Below are positions 1-11,199 of a DNA stretch of 64,000 nucleotides, in pieces (position 1 is the first letter of the stretch; every line of letters begins with the position of its first letter). The position numbers were made by a program, and so were the translations under genes. A model generated the notes under the pieces. That model was not told the origin of the DNA and did no database searches. It saw only the letters and a program-made list of their open reading frames with translations. The stretch spans positions 148,172 to 212,171 of the forward strand of contig NZ_NPEG01000006.1 in NCBI RefSeq assembly GCF_002812045.1. Direction: 5' to 3'. This DNA is from Leptospira haakeii (GTDB lineage Bacteria; Spirochaetota; Leptospiria; Leptospirales; Leptospiraceae).

Positions 1-632
1 GCTATCTGAATTGCTCTTATCGCAGGCAATTGACTTTTATGAAATGTAGATTTCCAGGGTAGAATCTCTGATCTGATCTTTATCTCGCTCTTAGGTTCAG
101 GCTTAATCTCTCCTTTTGCCAAGGAGACTAAATCTTTTAGATGTGAGATCGAATAGATCGGAAATTTTCCGAGTATGGAGGCTTCTTTTCTATTTCCAAA
201 AGGAACAACTGCTGCTGTAAACCCAACATTTTCCAGTTCGGAAAGTATAGGAAGAATTCCTTTCAGAGGTTTTATAGAACCATCCAGCCCCAGCTCGCCA
301 AGGAAAAGAAACCGTTCTAGTTTTTCAGTCGAAGGTAATTGCCCTGTTAAATATAAAATCCCAGCCGCAATTGGCAGATCTAAGTATGTCCCTTCTTTTT
401 TCCTGCCAGCAGGTGCAAGATGAACCAGGATATTCTGGAGAGAATATTCAAATCCACTGTTCTCAATAGCGATCCGGATCCTATCTGAGGATTCTTTAAT
501 AGAAGGACTCGGAAGTCCTATGATCAGGAACCTTGGGATCCCTCTTTTGATATTGATCTCTACGGATACAGGAAAGGGAAGTATTCCCTCCAGGGAGGCC
601 CCCAGAAATTTGGTCAGTTTACATGTTTCCAT
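1..632 (-). CDS. comM: ComM/YifB-like Mg-chelatase family AAA+ protein (5' part, runs off the left edge)
   Basis: Reading leftwards from an ATG at 632, 210 codons are open to the window edge. The translation carries signatures of the N-terminal S5-fold domain of ComM/YifB proteins: 'FLIIGLPSPSIKESSDRIR', 'HLAPAGRKKEGTYLDLP', 'FLGELGLDGSIKPLKG'. The frame stops just before the expected Walker A motif, so the ATPase core and C-terminal domain lie outside the window. Family members act in branch migration during natural transformation in gamma-proteobacteria; the role in spirochetes is not established. It is divergent from the lipoprotein gene at 715, leaving an 82-base shared upstream region. 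The family assignment is secure; the precise function is inference. Confidence 0.85.
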   Translation of the reverse strand, partial: METCKLTKFLGASLEGILPFPVSVEINIKRGIPRFLIIGLPSPSIKESSDRIRIAIENSGFEYSLQNILVHLAPAGRKKEGTYLDLPIAAGILYLTGQLPSTEKLERFLFLGELGLDGSIKPLKGILPILSELENVGFTAAVVPFGNRKEASILGKFPIYSISHLKDLVSLAKGEIKPEPKSEIKIRSEILPWKSTFHKSQLPAIRAIQI

Positions 633-714
633 AACCTGGACAGGTGCGGAAAAATTCGGGCCTCGCGCTTTTTTTCTAAAAACTAGTTTATCACTTCCGG
701 ACCTTCAGTAAGTT

Positions 715-1089
715 ATGCATGAAATGGTGCGATTCTTCGCTTTTTTACTGGCTCTATTTACTATACAGTGCGGTGCCAGACTGATCAAAAAAGAGAAGTT
801 ATTCGAGATCAACGAGCATTACCAAGATAAGATATACAGCCTCAAAAAAGACACAAAAGTCTCTATGACCGAAACTTTTAAGAAGGGAATGTTGGTCCGA
901 ATCTATGTCGAATCGACTCCTTCCCTGATTAAAGTGAAATGTTTCCCTGCAGACCAGAAAAGGGAACATGCTATCGGCAGGCTAATTGCTTATCAGGTGA
1001 ACGATGATTTAGAGAAAAAGACCATCAGTATAGAGGATTTGGATAAGATCGTTGCAAATGAGCTCACGGAATATAAAAAGAAAAAGTAG
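715..1089 (+). CDS. Small lipoprotein linked to type II secretion locus
   Basis: 124 residues. The N-terminus is a lipoprotein signal with hydrophobic core '[12 protein letters not shown]' followed by Cys at residue 19 or 20; I-Q-C-G is a relaxed spirochetal lipobox. The mature part is charged, predicted mixed alpha/beta, and ends in a lysine run. An ATG at 724 is an alternative start. The gene overlaps the LysM-M23 peptidase and lies just upstream of the gsp operon. In Leptospira this position is typically held by a 'type II secretion associated lipoprotein'. A pilotin-like role for the GspD secretin is inference from position only; I see no diagnostic motif. Confidence 0.7.
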   Translation: MHEMVRFFAFLLALFTIQCGARLIKKEKLFEINEHYQDKIYSLKKDTKVSMTETFKKGMLVRIYVESTPSLIKVKCFPADQKREHAIGRLIAYQVNDDLEKKTISIEDLDKIVANELTEYKKKK

Positions 1090-2071
1090 CCGTCGTTCCC
1101 CCCTAGGTTCAAGAAGGCAGCCCGATGCGGCCGATATTAAATATGTGAAACGGACGATTCTTTGCCTTCCCATTATATCCGCCATGGTGGCCTCGGCTTT
1201 ATCGGCCGATCCTCTTAAAAATTACGAAAACGCGATCAATGATTACGCGAATAAGGACTCTTCCTTCTTTACTGATAAGGAAGAACGTAAGATCAAACAA
1301 TTATTCTCCCAATCCCCGGAAGAATGGGAAGAAGATAAATATTCTTCGCTCAGCTATAATAAGGATAAATCCAATCTGGAACTTCCTTCTTTTATCAGCA
1401 TCAACCCAATCGTTTCTTCTAAAATCATTAGCCAAAGCGGCTTTATTATAAAATCCTATATTGTAAAACCTAAGGATACTTTATTCAGGATCGCTAAATC
1501 CTTAAAAACCACTGCTGCTAAAATTTCAGAAGCAAACGGTTTAAACAAAGGTTCCGTTCTAAAAGTAGGACAAAGCTTAAGTGTTCCTGTAAAAGTAGGG
1601 AATGCTTCCCGCCAAAAGATAGAATATAAAAGAGTATTCATCACTCCAGTTTTAGGTGCTAGATTTTCTTCCAGATACGGTAAAAGAAAAGACCCATTCC
1701 ACACAGGTGGAGGCGGTTACCATACAGGAATAGATATGGCTGGTCCTCAAGGAGCACCAATACTCGCTTCCGCAGACGGTGTAGTAAGTTTTGCAGGAGT
1801 TAACGGCGGTTACGGAAACTCAGTCATCATAGATCATCCAAACGGCTATAGAACCATGTATGCGCATTGCGCTAAAATTACAGTGGAAGAGGGAACGAAA
1901 GTGAAAGCCGGCACGGTCATAGGTGCCGTAGGTCGTACAGGCTCCGCTACAGGTTCCCATCTCCATTTCGAGGTGTTCTATAACGGAAAAAGGATTAATC
2001 CTGAGGTGGCACTTAGGAAAACCTTAAAAATTGTTACGAACCTAGACCCAGGCAAAGTAGCAAAACTTTAA
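1058..2071 (+). CDS. LysM domain / M23 family metallopeptidase
   Basis: Secreted peptidoglycan-binding endopeptidase-type protein of about 337 residues. A LysM domain ('[15 protein letters not shown]' to '[12 protein letters not shown]') occupies roughly residues 135-178. A C-terminal M23 (LytM) domain has the metal-binding H-x3-D in 'HTGIDMAG' and the H-x-H in 'SHLHFEVF'. Both zinc sites look intact, so it is probably an active peptidase. The start is uncertain: TTG at 1052 and ATG at 1058 give a long Arg/Lys-rich leader overlapping the lipoprotein gene, whereas GTG at 1145 would start directly at a classical signal peptide ending 'ASALSA', but has no clear ribosome binding site. The context suggests cell-wall remodelling to admit the type II secretion machine. 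Confidence 0.85.
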   Translation: MSSRNIKRKSSRRSPLGSRRQPDAADIKYVKRTILCLPIISAMVASALSADPLKNYENAINDYANKDSSFFTDKEERKIKQLFSQSPEEWEEDKYSSLSYNKDKSNLELPSFISINPIVSSKIISQSGFIIKSYIVKPKDTLFRIAKSLKTTAAKISEANGLNKGSVLKVGQSLSVPVKVGNASRQKIEYKRVFITPVLGARFSSRYGKRKDPFHTGGGGYHTGIDMAGPQGAPILASADGVVSFAGVNGGYGNSVIIDHPNGYRTMYAHCAKITVEEGTKVKAGTVIGAVGRTGSATGSHLHFEVFYNGKRINPEVALRKTLKIVTNLDPGKVAKL

Positions 2072-2087
2072 TAACCGATCATCTTTT

Positions 2088-2124
2088 AAAAAGCCGAGGC
2101 CCATACGTGAGGTCCGGCTTTTTT
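2088..2124 (+). terminator. Rho-independent terminator after the M23 gene
   Basis: AAAAAGCCG at 2088-2096 pairs with CGGCTTTTT at 2115-2123, with additional inner GG/CC pairs, followed by T residues. It separates the lipoprotein-peptidase pair from gspC, implying that the gsp operon has its own promoter in 2125-2157. Confidence 0.8.
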
Positions 2125-2157
2125 AGAATGATTTCTTGAGAATATCCGAAGGGCGCA

Positions 2158-3051
2158 ATGAACGCAATTTTTATCGAATTCAGAAAACATACATTCTATG
2201 TTCTGATCCCTGTCGTGATATTTTTCTCCTTCTCTCTGGCATATCTTTGTAGAGGGATACTCCTACTTTTTCTGACCCCGAATGTGCAAACAGGTTCCTC
2301 CACTTCGGCACCGAGAAGGCCGGTCGCTGAAAATTCTATTACCATCGAAATGTCCAAGGAGATGGTAACCGGTTCTTTATTCAGGGGAAGTTTAGCTCCT
2401 CCTCCCGGCGAAACTCCTGCTGGAGTGGACGGAAATCCTGGAGCACCTCCTGATACTGGAGAAGGTGAGGAAATGAGGGTCACTGGAACCTTAAGTGGTC
2501 ACTGGAGTTTTGCTCGAGTGACTATTCTAGAAAAAGGGAAACAAAACGCGGAAGAATTCGCGATGGGGGAAGCGGTTGGAGGATACAAAATAAAGTCCAT
2601 TCTTCTCAACCATGTTGTCTTGGAAAAAGGAGGCCAATCTCTCAAAGTAGAGATAGGCCAAACACCAGGAGAGGCCAGGGCCAAATTAGGAGCTCAGGCA
2701 GATGTCCCAGGAGGACCGCCTGCAGCTGATACTGTCCGTAAAATTCTGTCCAGACAGGATGTGAATAGGAAATTAGCTAACGTAGCTGAACTTTATAAGG
2801 GAAAGTTTGGTCCTTATTTGGAAAATAACACGATCGCCGGCTACAAAATATACAGCATAGGCAGCGATCATATTTTTTATTCTTTGGGAGCTAGGACCGG
2901 AGACGTGGTGCGACGGGTAAACGGAATGCCCTTAAACGATACGGTGAAAATGATGGAAATATGGAATTCCTTGAAAACTGCCGATAAAGTATCCGTAGAC
3001 GTAGAGAGAATGGGCAAGATATTGTCCTATGAATTCATCATCCGGAATTAA
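2158..3051 (+). CDS. gspC: Type II secretion system protein GspC
   Basis: 297 residues. Inner-membrane connector of the type II secretion system that contacts the GspD secretin. A short cytoplasmic N-terminus is followed by one transmembrane helix (about residues 13-35), then a Pro/Gly/Ala-rich linker (about residues 45-100). The HR-type domain lies around '[16 protein letters not shown]' and '[19 protein letters not shown]'. A second copy of the G-Y-K-I-x-S-I motif starts a C-terminal PDZ-like domain ('[20 protein letters not shown]'). GAAGGG upstream serves as ribosome binding site. First gene of a 12-gene operon; 7 bases separate it from gspD. Confidence 0.9.
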   Translation: MNAIFIEFRKHTFYVLIPVVIFFSFSLAYLCRGILLLFLTPNVQTGSSTSAPRRPVAENSITIEMSKEMVTGSLFRGSLAPPPGETPAGVDGNPGAPPDTGEGEEMRVTGTLSGHWSFARVTILEKGKQNAEEFAMGEAVGGYKIKSILLNHVVLEKGGQSLKVEIGQTPGEARAKLGAQADVPGGPPAADTVRKILSRQDVNRKLANVAELYKGKFGPYLENNTIAGYKIYSIGSDHIFYSLGARTGDVVRRVNGMPLNDTVKMMEIWNSLKTADKVSVDVERMGKILSYEFIIRN

Positions 3052-3058
3052 AGATTAA

Positions 3059-4849
<1,791 letters not shown>

Positions 4850-4853
4850 TACA

Positions 4854-6527
4854 GTGAAAACTCTAGGTGATATTCTCGTAGAAGACGGGGTCATATCCGC
4901 CAAGGATCTGGAAGACTCTCTCAAACTACAAAAAAAGAATCATTTACCCCTAGGACATATTCTTCAGAAAAAAGGGATCGCAGGAGAAGTAGATGTTCTC
5001 AAGGCGATGGCCAGGCTTTACAAAATGGAATTCAGGGAAAAGCTGGATTTCAAGGGAATGGAAGAAGTTTACGACCGTATCCCTTTAAAGCTCATCCAAA
5101 AAAGTAAAATAGTCCCTTTTGAACTAAACAAGAAGAACGTTAAGATTGCGGTGTCGGATCCTACGGATCTTCACCCAATGGACGATGTTCGTTCTGCATT
5201 AAAAGAATTTAAAATAGAATTCATACTCGCACCTGAACCGGAAGTGATGAGGCTTATTCACTCTCAGTTCGATACCACTTCTGCGGCAGCTAAAGACCTT
5301 CTGAATGAAATGGAAGGTAGCTTCTCGGAACTTGCAGAAGGTTTCGATAACGAGACAATCGATCTTTCAGACGATGCTCCTATCATCAAGATGGTGAACG
5401 TGATCCTTTCTCAGGCAGTAAATGAGAGAGCTTCGGATATTCACGTAGAACCATACGAAAAAAGCCTAGTGGTTCGATACAGGATAGATGGTATCCTTCA
5501 TAACGTATTAACTCCTCCAAAATCTTATCACGCTGGTATCACCTCTCGTATTAAGATCATGTCCAACCTGAACATTGCGGAGAACAGATTACCCCAAGAC
5601 GGTAGGATCAAACTCAGACTTGCGGGAAAGGATGTGGATATCCGGGTTTCTACAATTCCTTGTCAGTTCGGAGAACGTATCGTTATGCGTCTCTTGAACA
5701 AAACTGATCAGAAATATTCCCTGGAAACAATGGGATTTTATCCGGATCTTGTCAAAACACTTCGTACTCTTATTTACGAACCTCACGGTATTATCTTAGT
5801 AACTGGTCCTACAGGATCAGGAAAATCCACCACGTTATATTCCGCTCTTACTGAGTTGAATACTGAAGAAAGAAATATCATCACCTGCGAAGATCCAGTG
5901 GAATACCAGATCGATGGTGTTTCCCAAATGCAAATGCAGGAGAAGATCGGGCTTACATTTGCAACAGGACTCAGAGCTATTTTACGTCAGGACCCGGACG
6001 TGATCATGGTGGGGGAGATCCGGGATGAGGAAACTGCGAGGATCGCGATCCAAGCATCCTTAACAGGTCACTTAGTATTCTCTACCTTGCACACGAATGA
6101 TGCCGCATCTGCCGCAACAAGACTTGTGGATATGGGAATTGAACCTTATCTTATTACTTCTACAGTATTGGGATTTATGGCCCAACGACTCGTAAGAACT
6201 ATATGCAAAGAATGTAAAATTTCTTATAAGCCTACACCTCAGGAATTGGAATCCATAGGAATTGCTAAAAAGGATCTGAAAGGTGGAGTTTTATACAAAG
6301 GCAAAGGTTGTTCTCATTGTATGAACACCGGGTTTAAGGGAAGAACAGGGGTTTACGAACTTCTGATCATTAGCACTCCGATAAAAAATGCAATCCTAGC
6401 CGGATCTGATACGAATAAGATCAATGATATCGCCTTAGAAAACGGATTTGCTACAATGAGAGATTATGGCATCCGAAAAGTATTGGATGGAGTTACCACC
6501 CCGGATGAAGTTCTAAGAGTTACTTAA
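4854..6527 (+). CDS. gspE: Type II secretion ATPase GspE
   Basis: 557 residues, GTG start. Cytoplasmic hexameric AAA-type ATPase powering pseudopilus assembly. The N-terminal T2SSE domain (N1E-like, '[15 protein letters not shown]') covers roughly residues 1-150. The ATPase core follows with Walker A GPTGSGKS at about residues 318-325, an Asp box ('ITCEDPVEY'), Walker B ('[14 protein letters not shown]') and a His box ('[11 protein letters not shown]'). A CxxC...CxxC zinc motif ('CKEC', 'CSHC') lies near the C-terminus, as in GspE/PilB ATPases. Four bases separate it from gspD, and it is followed by gspF. Confidence 0.96.
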   Translation: MKTLGDILVEDGVISAKDLEDSLKLQKKNHLPLGHILQKKGIAGEVDVLKAMARLYKMEFREKLDFKGMEEVYDRIPLKLIQKSKIVPFELNKKNVKIAVSDPTDLHPMDDVRSALKEFKIEFILAPEPEVMRLIHSQFDTTSAAAKDLLNEMEGSFSELAEGFDNETIDLSDDAPIIKMVNVILSQAVNERASDIHVEPYEKSLVVRYRIDGILHNVLTPPKSYHAGITSRIKIMSNLNIAENRLPQDGRIKLRLAGKDVDIRVSTIPCQFGERIVMRLLNKTDQKYSLETMGFYPDLVKTLRTLIYEPHGIILVTGPTGSGKSTTLYSALTELNTEERNIITCEDPVEYQIDGVSQMQMQEKIGLTFATGLRAILRQDPDVIMVGEIRDEETARIAIQASLTGHLVFSTLHTNDAASAATRLVDMGIEPYLITSTVLGFMAQRLVRTICKECKISYKPTPQELESIGIAKKDLKGGVLYKGKGCSHCMNTGFKGRTGVYELLIISTPIKNAILAGSDTNKINDIALENGFATMRDYGIRKVLDGVTTPDEVLRVT

Positions 6528-6538
6528 GTTTTCCTTCC

Positions 6539-7765
6539 ATGGCACTTTTTACTTATACTGCGTTTAACAAAAAAGGAAAGGAAGAGAAGGGGATTATAGA
6601 TGCCCCAAATATCCAATCTGCAAGAGCTAAACTTAAATCCAAAGGTTTTTACGTTCGTCAAATTTCCGAAGATGCGGAAAGAAAGGACAGAGAACTTTTT
6701 CCATTCTTAGCAAAACTTCTTTATAGAGTTCCTAAAAAGATCATTGGTCTTTTTTCCAGACAGCTCGGTACTCTTTTGGGCGCAGGCATTCCTCTAGATA
6801 AATCTCTATCCAGTATCATTGAACAAACTGACCACGAAGTATTTCGTAAAGTAGTGATCGCAATGCAGGCGGATATTACTGAAGGAAGTTCCTTATCCGA
6901 TTCGATGAGAAAACATCCGGACGTATTTCCAAACCAGTATCCTTCTCTTGTTTCCGTAGGAGAAAGAACAGGTGATTATGAAACTGCACTCATGCGTCTT
7001 GCAGAGATGGAAGAAAAAAACCTACAACTAAAAGGTAAGGTCACAACAGCGCTTGTGTATCCTGGAATTATTTTCTGTCTTTTACAAATCGTTATCATAT
7101 TTCTACTTACAACAGTTGTTCCTCAGATCGAACATCTATTCATAGAGTTCAACGCTACACTTCCTTTAATTACTCAGATCGTAATTGGAAGTTCTAGAAT
7201 TCTAACCGGATATTGGTTTTTGATCTTTCCTATGATTGGGGCTGGAGTTGTGGGCTTCTTCTTTTATAAATCCACTCCGGAAGGTAAGGAAAAATGGGAA
7301 AAGTTCGTTCTTAGGATCCCAATCATCCGAACTCTCAATAAAAAAGTACTTATATCCAATTTTGCGAGGAACCTTGGGATCCTTCTTACGAACAGAGTGC
7401 CTCTGATTATTTCTCTCCAAATTGTAGAACAAATCGTTAATCATTCCGTTTTCGGACAAGAAATACGAAATGCTTGCGATAGAATTCGAGAAGGAGAGAA
7501 ACTTTCTGCTGCATTCACAGGGTCAGAGATATTGCCACAACTAGTATTAGGTATGATGTCTGCCGGAGAAGTTTCGGACAGGGTCCCTGAGATGTTGAAT
7601 AAGCTAGCGGAAATTTATGACCAAGAAGTGGATTCCGCTTTGAAAAATGCAACCCAAGCAATCGAGCCACTCATGCTCGTTTTTATGGGTTTTGCGATCG
7701 GTATCATTATGGCGGCGATCATCGTTCCGATGTTCAGCTTGACCCAGAATTTACAAGGTATATAA
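6539..7765 (+). CDS. gspF: Type II secretion inner-membrane protein GspF
   Basis: 408 residues. Polytopic inner-membrane platform protein that contacts GspE and GspL. It has two tandem T2SSF domains, each opening with the family hallmarks: 'FSRQLGTLLGAGIPLDKSL' at about residue 73, and 'FARNLGILLTNRVPLIISL' at about residue 278. Hydrophobic segments follow each repeat ('PGIIFCLLQIVIIFLLTTVVP'-type first membrane pair; C-terminal 'FAIGIIMAAIIVPMF'). No good Shine-Dalgarno is seen (pyrimidine-rich leader), so translation may depend on coupling to gspE, which ends 11 bases upstream. Confidence 0.95.
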   Translation: MALFTYTAFNKKGKEEKGIIDAPNIQSARAKLKSKGFYVRQISEDAERKDRELFPFLAKLLYRVPKKIIGLFSRQLGTLLGAGIPLDKSLSSIIEQTDHEVFRKVVIAMQADITEGSSLSDSMRKHPDVFPNQYPSLVSVGERTGDYETALMRLAEMEEKNLQLKGKVTTALVYPGIIFCLLQIVIIFLLTTVVPQIEHLFIEFNATLPLITQIVIGSSRILTGYWFLIFPMIGAGVVGFFFYKSTPEGKEKWEKFVLRIPIIRTLNKKVLISNFARNLGILLTNRVPLIISLQIVEQIVNHSVFGQEIRNACDRIREGEKLSAAFTGSEILPQLVLGMMSAGEVSDRVPEMLNKLAEIYDQEVDSALKNATQAIEPLMLVFMGFAIGIIMAAIIVPMFSLTQNLQGI

Positions 7766-7788
7766 CAATAGAAATAGGAGAACCGACT

Positions 7789-8271
7789 TTGAAAACGGGA
7801 AACAAACGGAGAAAAGGATTCACTCTTATCGAATTAGCGATCGTTGTCGCCATTTTAGGTGCTTTGATGACTATCATTCTTGTCAGTGTGGATTTCGGTG
7901 GAGTGAGCCTCGAGACCGCAAAGATGAAGATCAAAAAAGACAAACAGGAACTCAGACTTCATTTGGAAAGATACGCTTCTAAATTCGGAAGTTATCCTAG
8001 CGAAGAGCAAGGTTTAGCCGCATTAGTGGAAAGACCAACTAACGGAGAAATCCCTGAAACCTGGATCCCAATGGTAAGCAGTAAAGATTCTATAAAAGAT
8101 CCATGGAAAAACCCATACAAACTCAGATTTGATGGAGCAGGTGAGATCCAGATCATTACTTTTGGTCAGGATAAAGCAGAAGGTGGAGAAGGTTTAAACT
8201 CGGACTTCGATATCACTAAAGAAGAACAATATCCTGCTCAATTCTCTTCCGCATCCGGCGCTAAAAAATAA
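7789..8271 (+). CDS. gspG: Major pseudopilin GspG
   Basis: 160 residues. Major subunit of the periplasmic pseudopilus. The prepilin cleavage site is K-G^FTLIELAIVV with Glu+5, followed by the hydrophobic N-terminal helix. The C-terminal part holds the GspG signatures 'YPSEEQGLAALVERP' and 'DPWKNPYKLRFDG' (calcium-site region). TTG at 7789 is chosen because AGGAG lies upstream at 7776-7780 and no ATG precedes the prepilin signal. It is the only gene of the operon with clearly strong independent translation signals, fitting the need for a high copy number. Confidence 0.93.
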   Translation: MKTGNKRRKGFTLIELAIVVAILGALMTIILVSVDFGGVSLETAKMKIKKDKQELRLHLERYASKFGSYPSEEQGLAALVERPTNGEIPETWIPMVSSKDSIKDPWKNPYKLRFDGAGEIQIITFGQDKAEGGEGLNSDFDITKEEQYPAQFSSASGAKK

Positions 8272-8276
8272 ATCAA

Positions 8277-8846
8277 ATGGGCCCGAGAGCGAAAGGCCGG
8301 ATCCGTTCCGGCTTCACATTGATCGAATTGGGAGTCGCAGTATTCCTGATTGGTGTGATGTTCGCTCTTGTGCTTCCTTCTTTAGTTAATTTACTCACAC
8401 CAGGTGCCCAAGAAGAAGCGATGTTATTACATGACGTTGTGAACTTCTGTTTTCGTAGGGCAAAGATCAACCAGAGAACAGTCTATCTTCAGTTGAATGT
8501 AGATACCGAAACTTATACCATCCTAGACATGGAAAGGGATGAGACCGGTCTGAAAGAAGTCCCGGTATTCCAAGATAGAGAACTTCCAAGCTCTTCTGCA
8601 ATCGTAGATGTGATGGATGGAAGAGGTTATAGATATAATACCGGAAAGATCAGAATTCCGTTTTCTCCCATGGCAGTGGCGGAAGATTTTTATATCCACT
8701 TAGGTCCGGATCCTGAGATCACTAGGACTCTCATCATCAAACGTTATGGTGGAAAATCTGAAATAGAAGACGGGGAAGTTGTAGTCTCCAAGGAACAATT
8801 GGAAGAATACAAACGTAGCGAGCAATATGGCACGAGTAAGTTTTAA
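8277..8846 (+). CDS. gspH: Minor pseudopilin GspH
   Basis: 189 residues. Class III signal peptide 'SGFTLIELGVAVFL' with cleavage after Gly and Glu+5, then a single hydrophobic helix and a globular beta-rich domain. Position between gspG and gspI, and length, support GspH; the C-terminal domain is too divergent to identify by eye. The last 20 bases overlap gspI. Confidence 0.82.
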   Translation: MGPRAKGRIRSGFTLIELGVAVFLIGVMFALVLPSLVNLLTPGAQEEAMLLHDVVNFCFRRAKINQRTVYLQLNVDTETYTILDMERDETGLKEVPVFQDRELPSSSAIVDVMDGRGYRYNTGKIRIPFSPMAVAEDFYIHLGPDPEITRTLIIKRYGGKSEIEDGEVVVSKEQLEEYKRSEQYGTSKF

Positions 8847-9375
8847 AAGAAAAAACCCTCTTAAGAAAAGACAGGGTTTTACTATTTTAGAAATGACCCT
8901 GGCGTTTGCGCTTGCCGCAGGCTGGCTTCTTTATGTACTCATGGTGGTTTCAGAAGGAATACGACTCAAAAAAGTTGCAGCACTCCAGATAGAAGCAACT
9001 CACCTAGCAAAAATCAAAATGGCGCAGATAGATTCTGCCACCATTCTACAAGCGGACACTAGTTCGGGAGATATTCCAGGTTACCAAGACTGGAGATTTA
9101 CCACCATCATCAAGGAGGAGAATTTAGATCTTCTGAAAATGGCAGGAAAAGATAGCGGCAAAAAACCTGAGGATCTGTTAGGTGGCGCAAACTCCAGCAT
9201 GAATCAGCTCATCGCCAAAAGAACAGGTAATAACCAAGGTTCTGCTACAGGCGGGCTTATCGCAGTATTTCATATTTATGTAACGATAGAATATCCTACG
9301 GGCGGAAGAGATAACCAAGGAATCCCAGTAAAAGAACAGTACACGATCGAAACCTATAAGGCCAGGATGAACTGA
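8827..9375 (+). CDS. gspI: Minor pseudopilin GspI
   Basis: 182 residues. Prepilin signal 'RQGFTILEMTLAFALA' (cleavage after Gly, Glu+5) with a basic n-region. GspI forms the GspI-J-K tip complex of the pseudopilus. It starts inside the 3' end of gspH (20-base overlap) and ends one base before gspJ. Assignment rests on the prepilin motif and gene order H-I-J-K. Confidence 0.82.
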   Translation: MARVSFKRKNPLKKRQGFTILEMTLAFALAAGWLLYVLMVVSEGIRLKKVAALQIEATHLAKIKMAQIDSATILQADTSSGDIPGYQDWRFTTIIKEENLDLLKMAGKDSGKKPEDLLGGANSSMNQLIAKRTGNNQGSATGGLIAVFHIYVTIEYPTGGRDNQGIPVKEQYTIETYKARMN

Positions 9376-9376
9376 T

Positions 9377-10072
9377 ATGCGAAAGCTTTTAAAACATTCA
9401 GTTTTTCTTAAGTTTCTTCGAAAAAGAAAAAGGTCCGGATTTACGTTAATAGAATTAACCATTGTGGCAGCATTACTTGGTGTTCTACTCGGAATGGTAT
9501 TCGGTACTTACGCAACTATTTTAAAAGTCACCCGTCCAACTTCAGGCTCTGATGGTGTGGATAGAGAAAAAGCGATCTCTGTTATCGAAAATATTCGAAG
9601 TACCTTGACAATGGCATTCTATTTCCAAACGGAAAAAAATCTGGTCTTTGTAAGTAGAAAAGGTCGTAAATCGGAAGATGGACCAAGACATCCTGGTGAA
9701 AGTACAAAGGACCATTTTATAGTATTCGCAGCAGTCCATCCCAACTCGGAAGAAGTCGCACTTCCGGAAGTAAGAGAAGTAGAATATTATCTAAAACAAA
9801 AAGACGGCACAGATTATTATAAGTTAATGAGAAGAGAAGACGAGATAGTAGATCGTTATCCATTCGTAGGCGGACAAGAATACGAATTGTTGGATAATGT
9901 AAAATCTCTCTCCTTTAAATTTTCCAAAACAGGAAAAGAATGGGAAGAAGAATGGGATTCCTTCCAAAGGAAAAGTATCCCTCGTCTTATACGAATAGAG
10001 ATCATAGCGAATATGGGAAATAAGGAAAGACGTTTTGAAACTCTCGCCTTCCCAGGGATGCTTCTGAAATGA
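9377..10072 (+). CDS. gspJ: Minor pseudopilin GspJ
   Basis: 231 residues. Type III signal 'RSGFTLIELTIVAALLG' preceded by a basic stretch. The globular part has the GspJ-like features 'VEYYLKQKDGTDYYKLMRRE' and a terminal beta-sheet region typical of GspJ ('LLDNVKSLSFKF'). Part of the pseudopilus tip with GspI and GspK. The stop overlaps the gspK start as ATGA. Confidence 0.85.
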   Translation: MRKLLKHSVFLKFLRKRKRSGFTLIELTIVAALLGVLLGMVFGTYATILKVTRPTSGSDGVDREKAISVIENIRSTLTMAFYFQTEKNLVFVSRKGRKSEDGPRHPGESTKDHFIVFAAVHPNSEEVALPEVREVEYYLKQKDGTDYYKLMRREDEIVDRYPFVGGQEYELLDNVKSLSFKFSKTGKEWEEEWDSFQRKSIPRLIRIEIIANMGNKERRFETLAFPGMLLK

Positions 10073-11199
10073 ATTCAGGTCTTGGTCTAAAAGGCAGAAG
10101 ATTCTCCAGAAGAAGAGGGGCAATCGTTATGCTCTTAGTCGGGGGCATTGGTGTAGCTGCCCTAACTACCACCTTGGACTTTGCAGAAAGATCCATGGCA
10201 GAATATAAAATTTCCCAAGGAGAAATGTCTGGATTCAAAGCTTCTCTTTTAGCAAAAGCAGGATTCCAAGGAGCCTTGGCAGCACTTAGAAAAATCCCCG
10301 AAGAACAATTATACCAATCCGGGATAGGACTTAACCCGCCTCCAGTTCCAATGGGAGGTGGATGGATCTATTATAAGATCCAAGGAGAAGATGGAAAAAT
10401 TAATTTAAATTCCATCTTCAATGCAGACACAAAAGAATTAAATTTAAGAAACCAAGAAATGGCCCAAAGACTTCTGGAACGTTTAGGAATGAAGAGGGAC
10501 CTTTTTAATCCGGTGATAGATTGGCTGGACGACGACAGTCAGGGGAATTTCGAAATTTCCTATTATGAAAAACTGACCCCGCCAAGAAAGATCAAAAACG
10601 CGTACATGTATTCTCTTTCCGAGCTTACCTCCGTGAAAGGTTTCGATCCTAAAATAGTGTATGGCTCCCAAAAACCTCCGGACTATGAACAAAAATATTC
10701 CAAGGATTTTATGTCCGACGAGGAAAAAAGTCTGATCGGGGAGTCCGATTTCGTTCTGGCAAACAATCTGACCGCATTTGTTCCATTCCAGAGAAACTAT
10801 GACGATAGAATCAACTTGAACGCCGCACCGTACTTCGTTTTAATGTCTCTATCCGATTTTATGAACCGCCAGTCTGTTCTTCAAATTATGAAAATGAAGA
10901 TCAAAAAGGGCGGCTACCTGAAAGAAATTAAGGACCTGGAAACTATCCCAGAGTTCCAGGTGCCTTCCGTGGGAGGACTTTCTCTCTACAAAGAATTAGC
11001 AGGAGAAGGAACCGATGTTTCAGGTGGAAGGATCAAAACAAAAGGCGAAATATTTCGGATCACTGCAGTTGGGGAAGTAGAAAGGAACTATAATAGTAAA
11101 AAAAGTTCCGATGTTATGAAAGGACCGAAAATAGTCCGTAGGATTACCGGAATTTTCGATCTGACCAATAACTTGATGCTATATTATAGAGAAGATTAA
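10069..11199 (+). CDS. gspK: Type II secretion minor pseudopilin GspK
   Basis: 376 residues. The largest pseudopilin, capping the pseudopilus. The signal region is 'RRRGAIVMLLVGGIGVAAL', with the atypical sequence after Gly lacking Glu+5, as is usual in GspK. The large alpha-domain insertion contains 'GEDGKINLNSIF' and 'NPVIDWLDDDSQ', matching the GspK consensus for the calcium-binding and helical domain, and 'RINLNAAPYFVLMSLSDF' near residue 245. Translationally coupled to gspJ (ATGA) and gspL (TAATG). Confidence 0.9.
   Translation: MNSGLGLKGRRFSRRRGAIVMLLVGGIGVAALTTTLDFAERSMAEYKISQGEMSGFKASLLAKAGFQGALAALRKIPEEQLYQSGIGLNPPPVPMGGGWIYYKIQGEDGKINLNSIFNADTKELNLRNQEMAQRLLERLGMKRDLFNPVIDWLDDDSQGNFEISYYEKLTPPRKIKNAYMYSLSELTSVKGFDPKIVYGSQKPPDYEQKYSKDFMSDEEKSLIGESDFVLANNLTAFVPFQRNYDDRINLNAAPYFVLMSLSDFMNRQSVLQIMKMKIKKGGYLKEIKDLETIPEFQVPSVGGLSLYKELAGEGTDVSGGRIKTKGEIFRITAVGEVERNYNSKKSSDVMKGPKIVRRITGIFDLTNNLMLYYRED

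Noticed and set aside
175..711. Two plus-strand open frames
   Set aside because: They are antisense to the comM-like gene, whose translated motifs are convincing on the minus strand.
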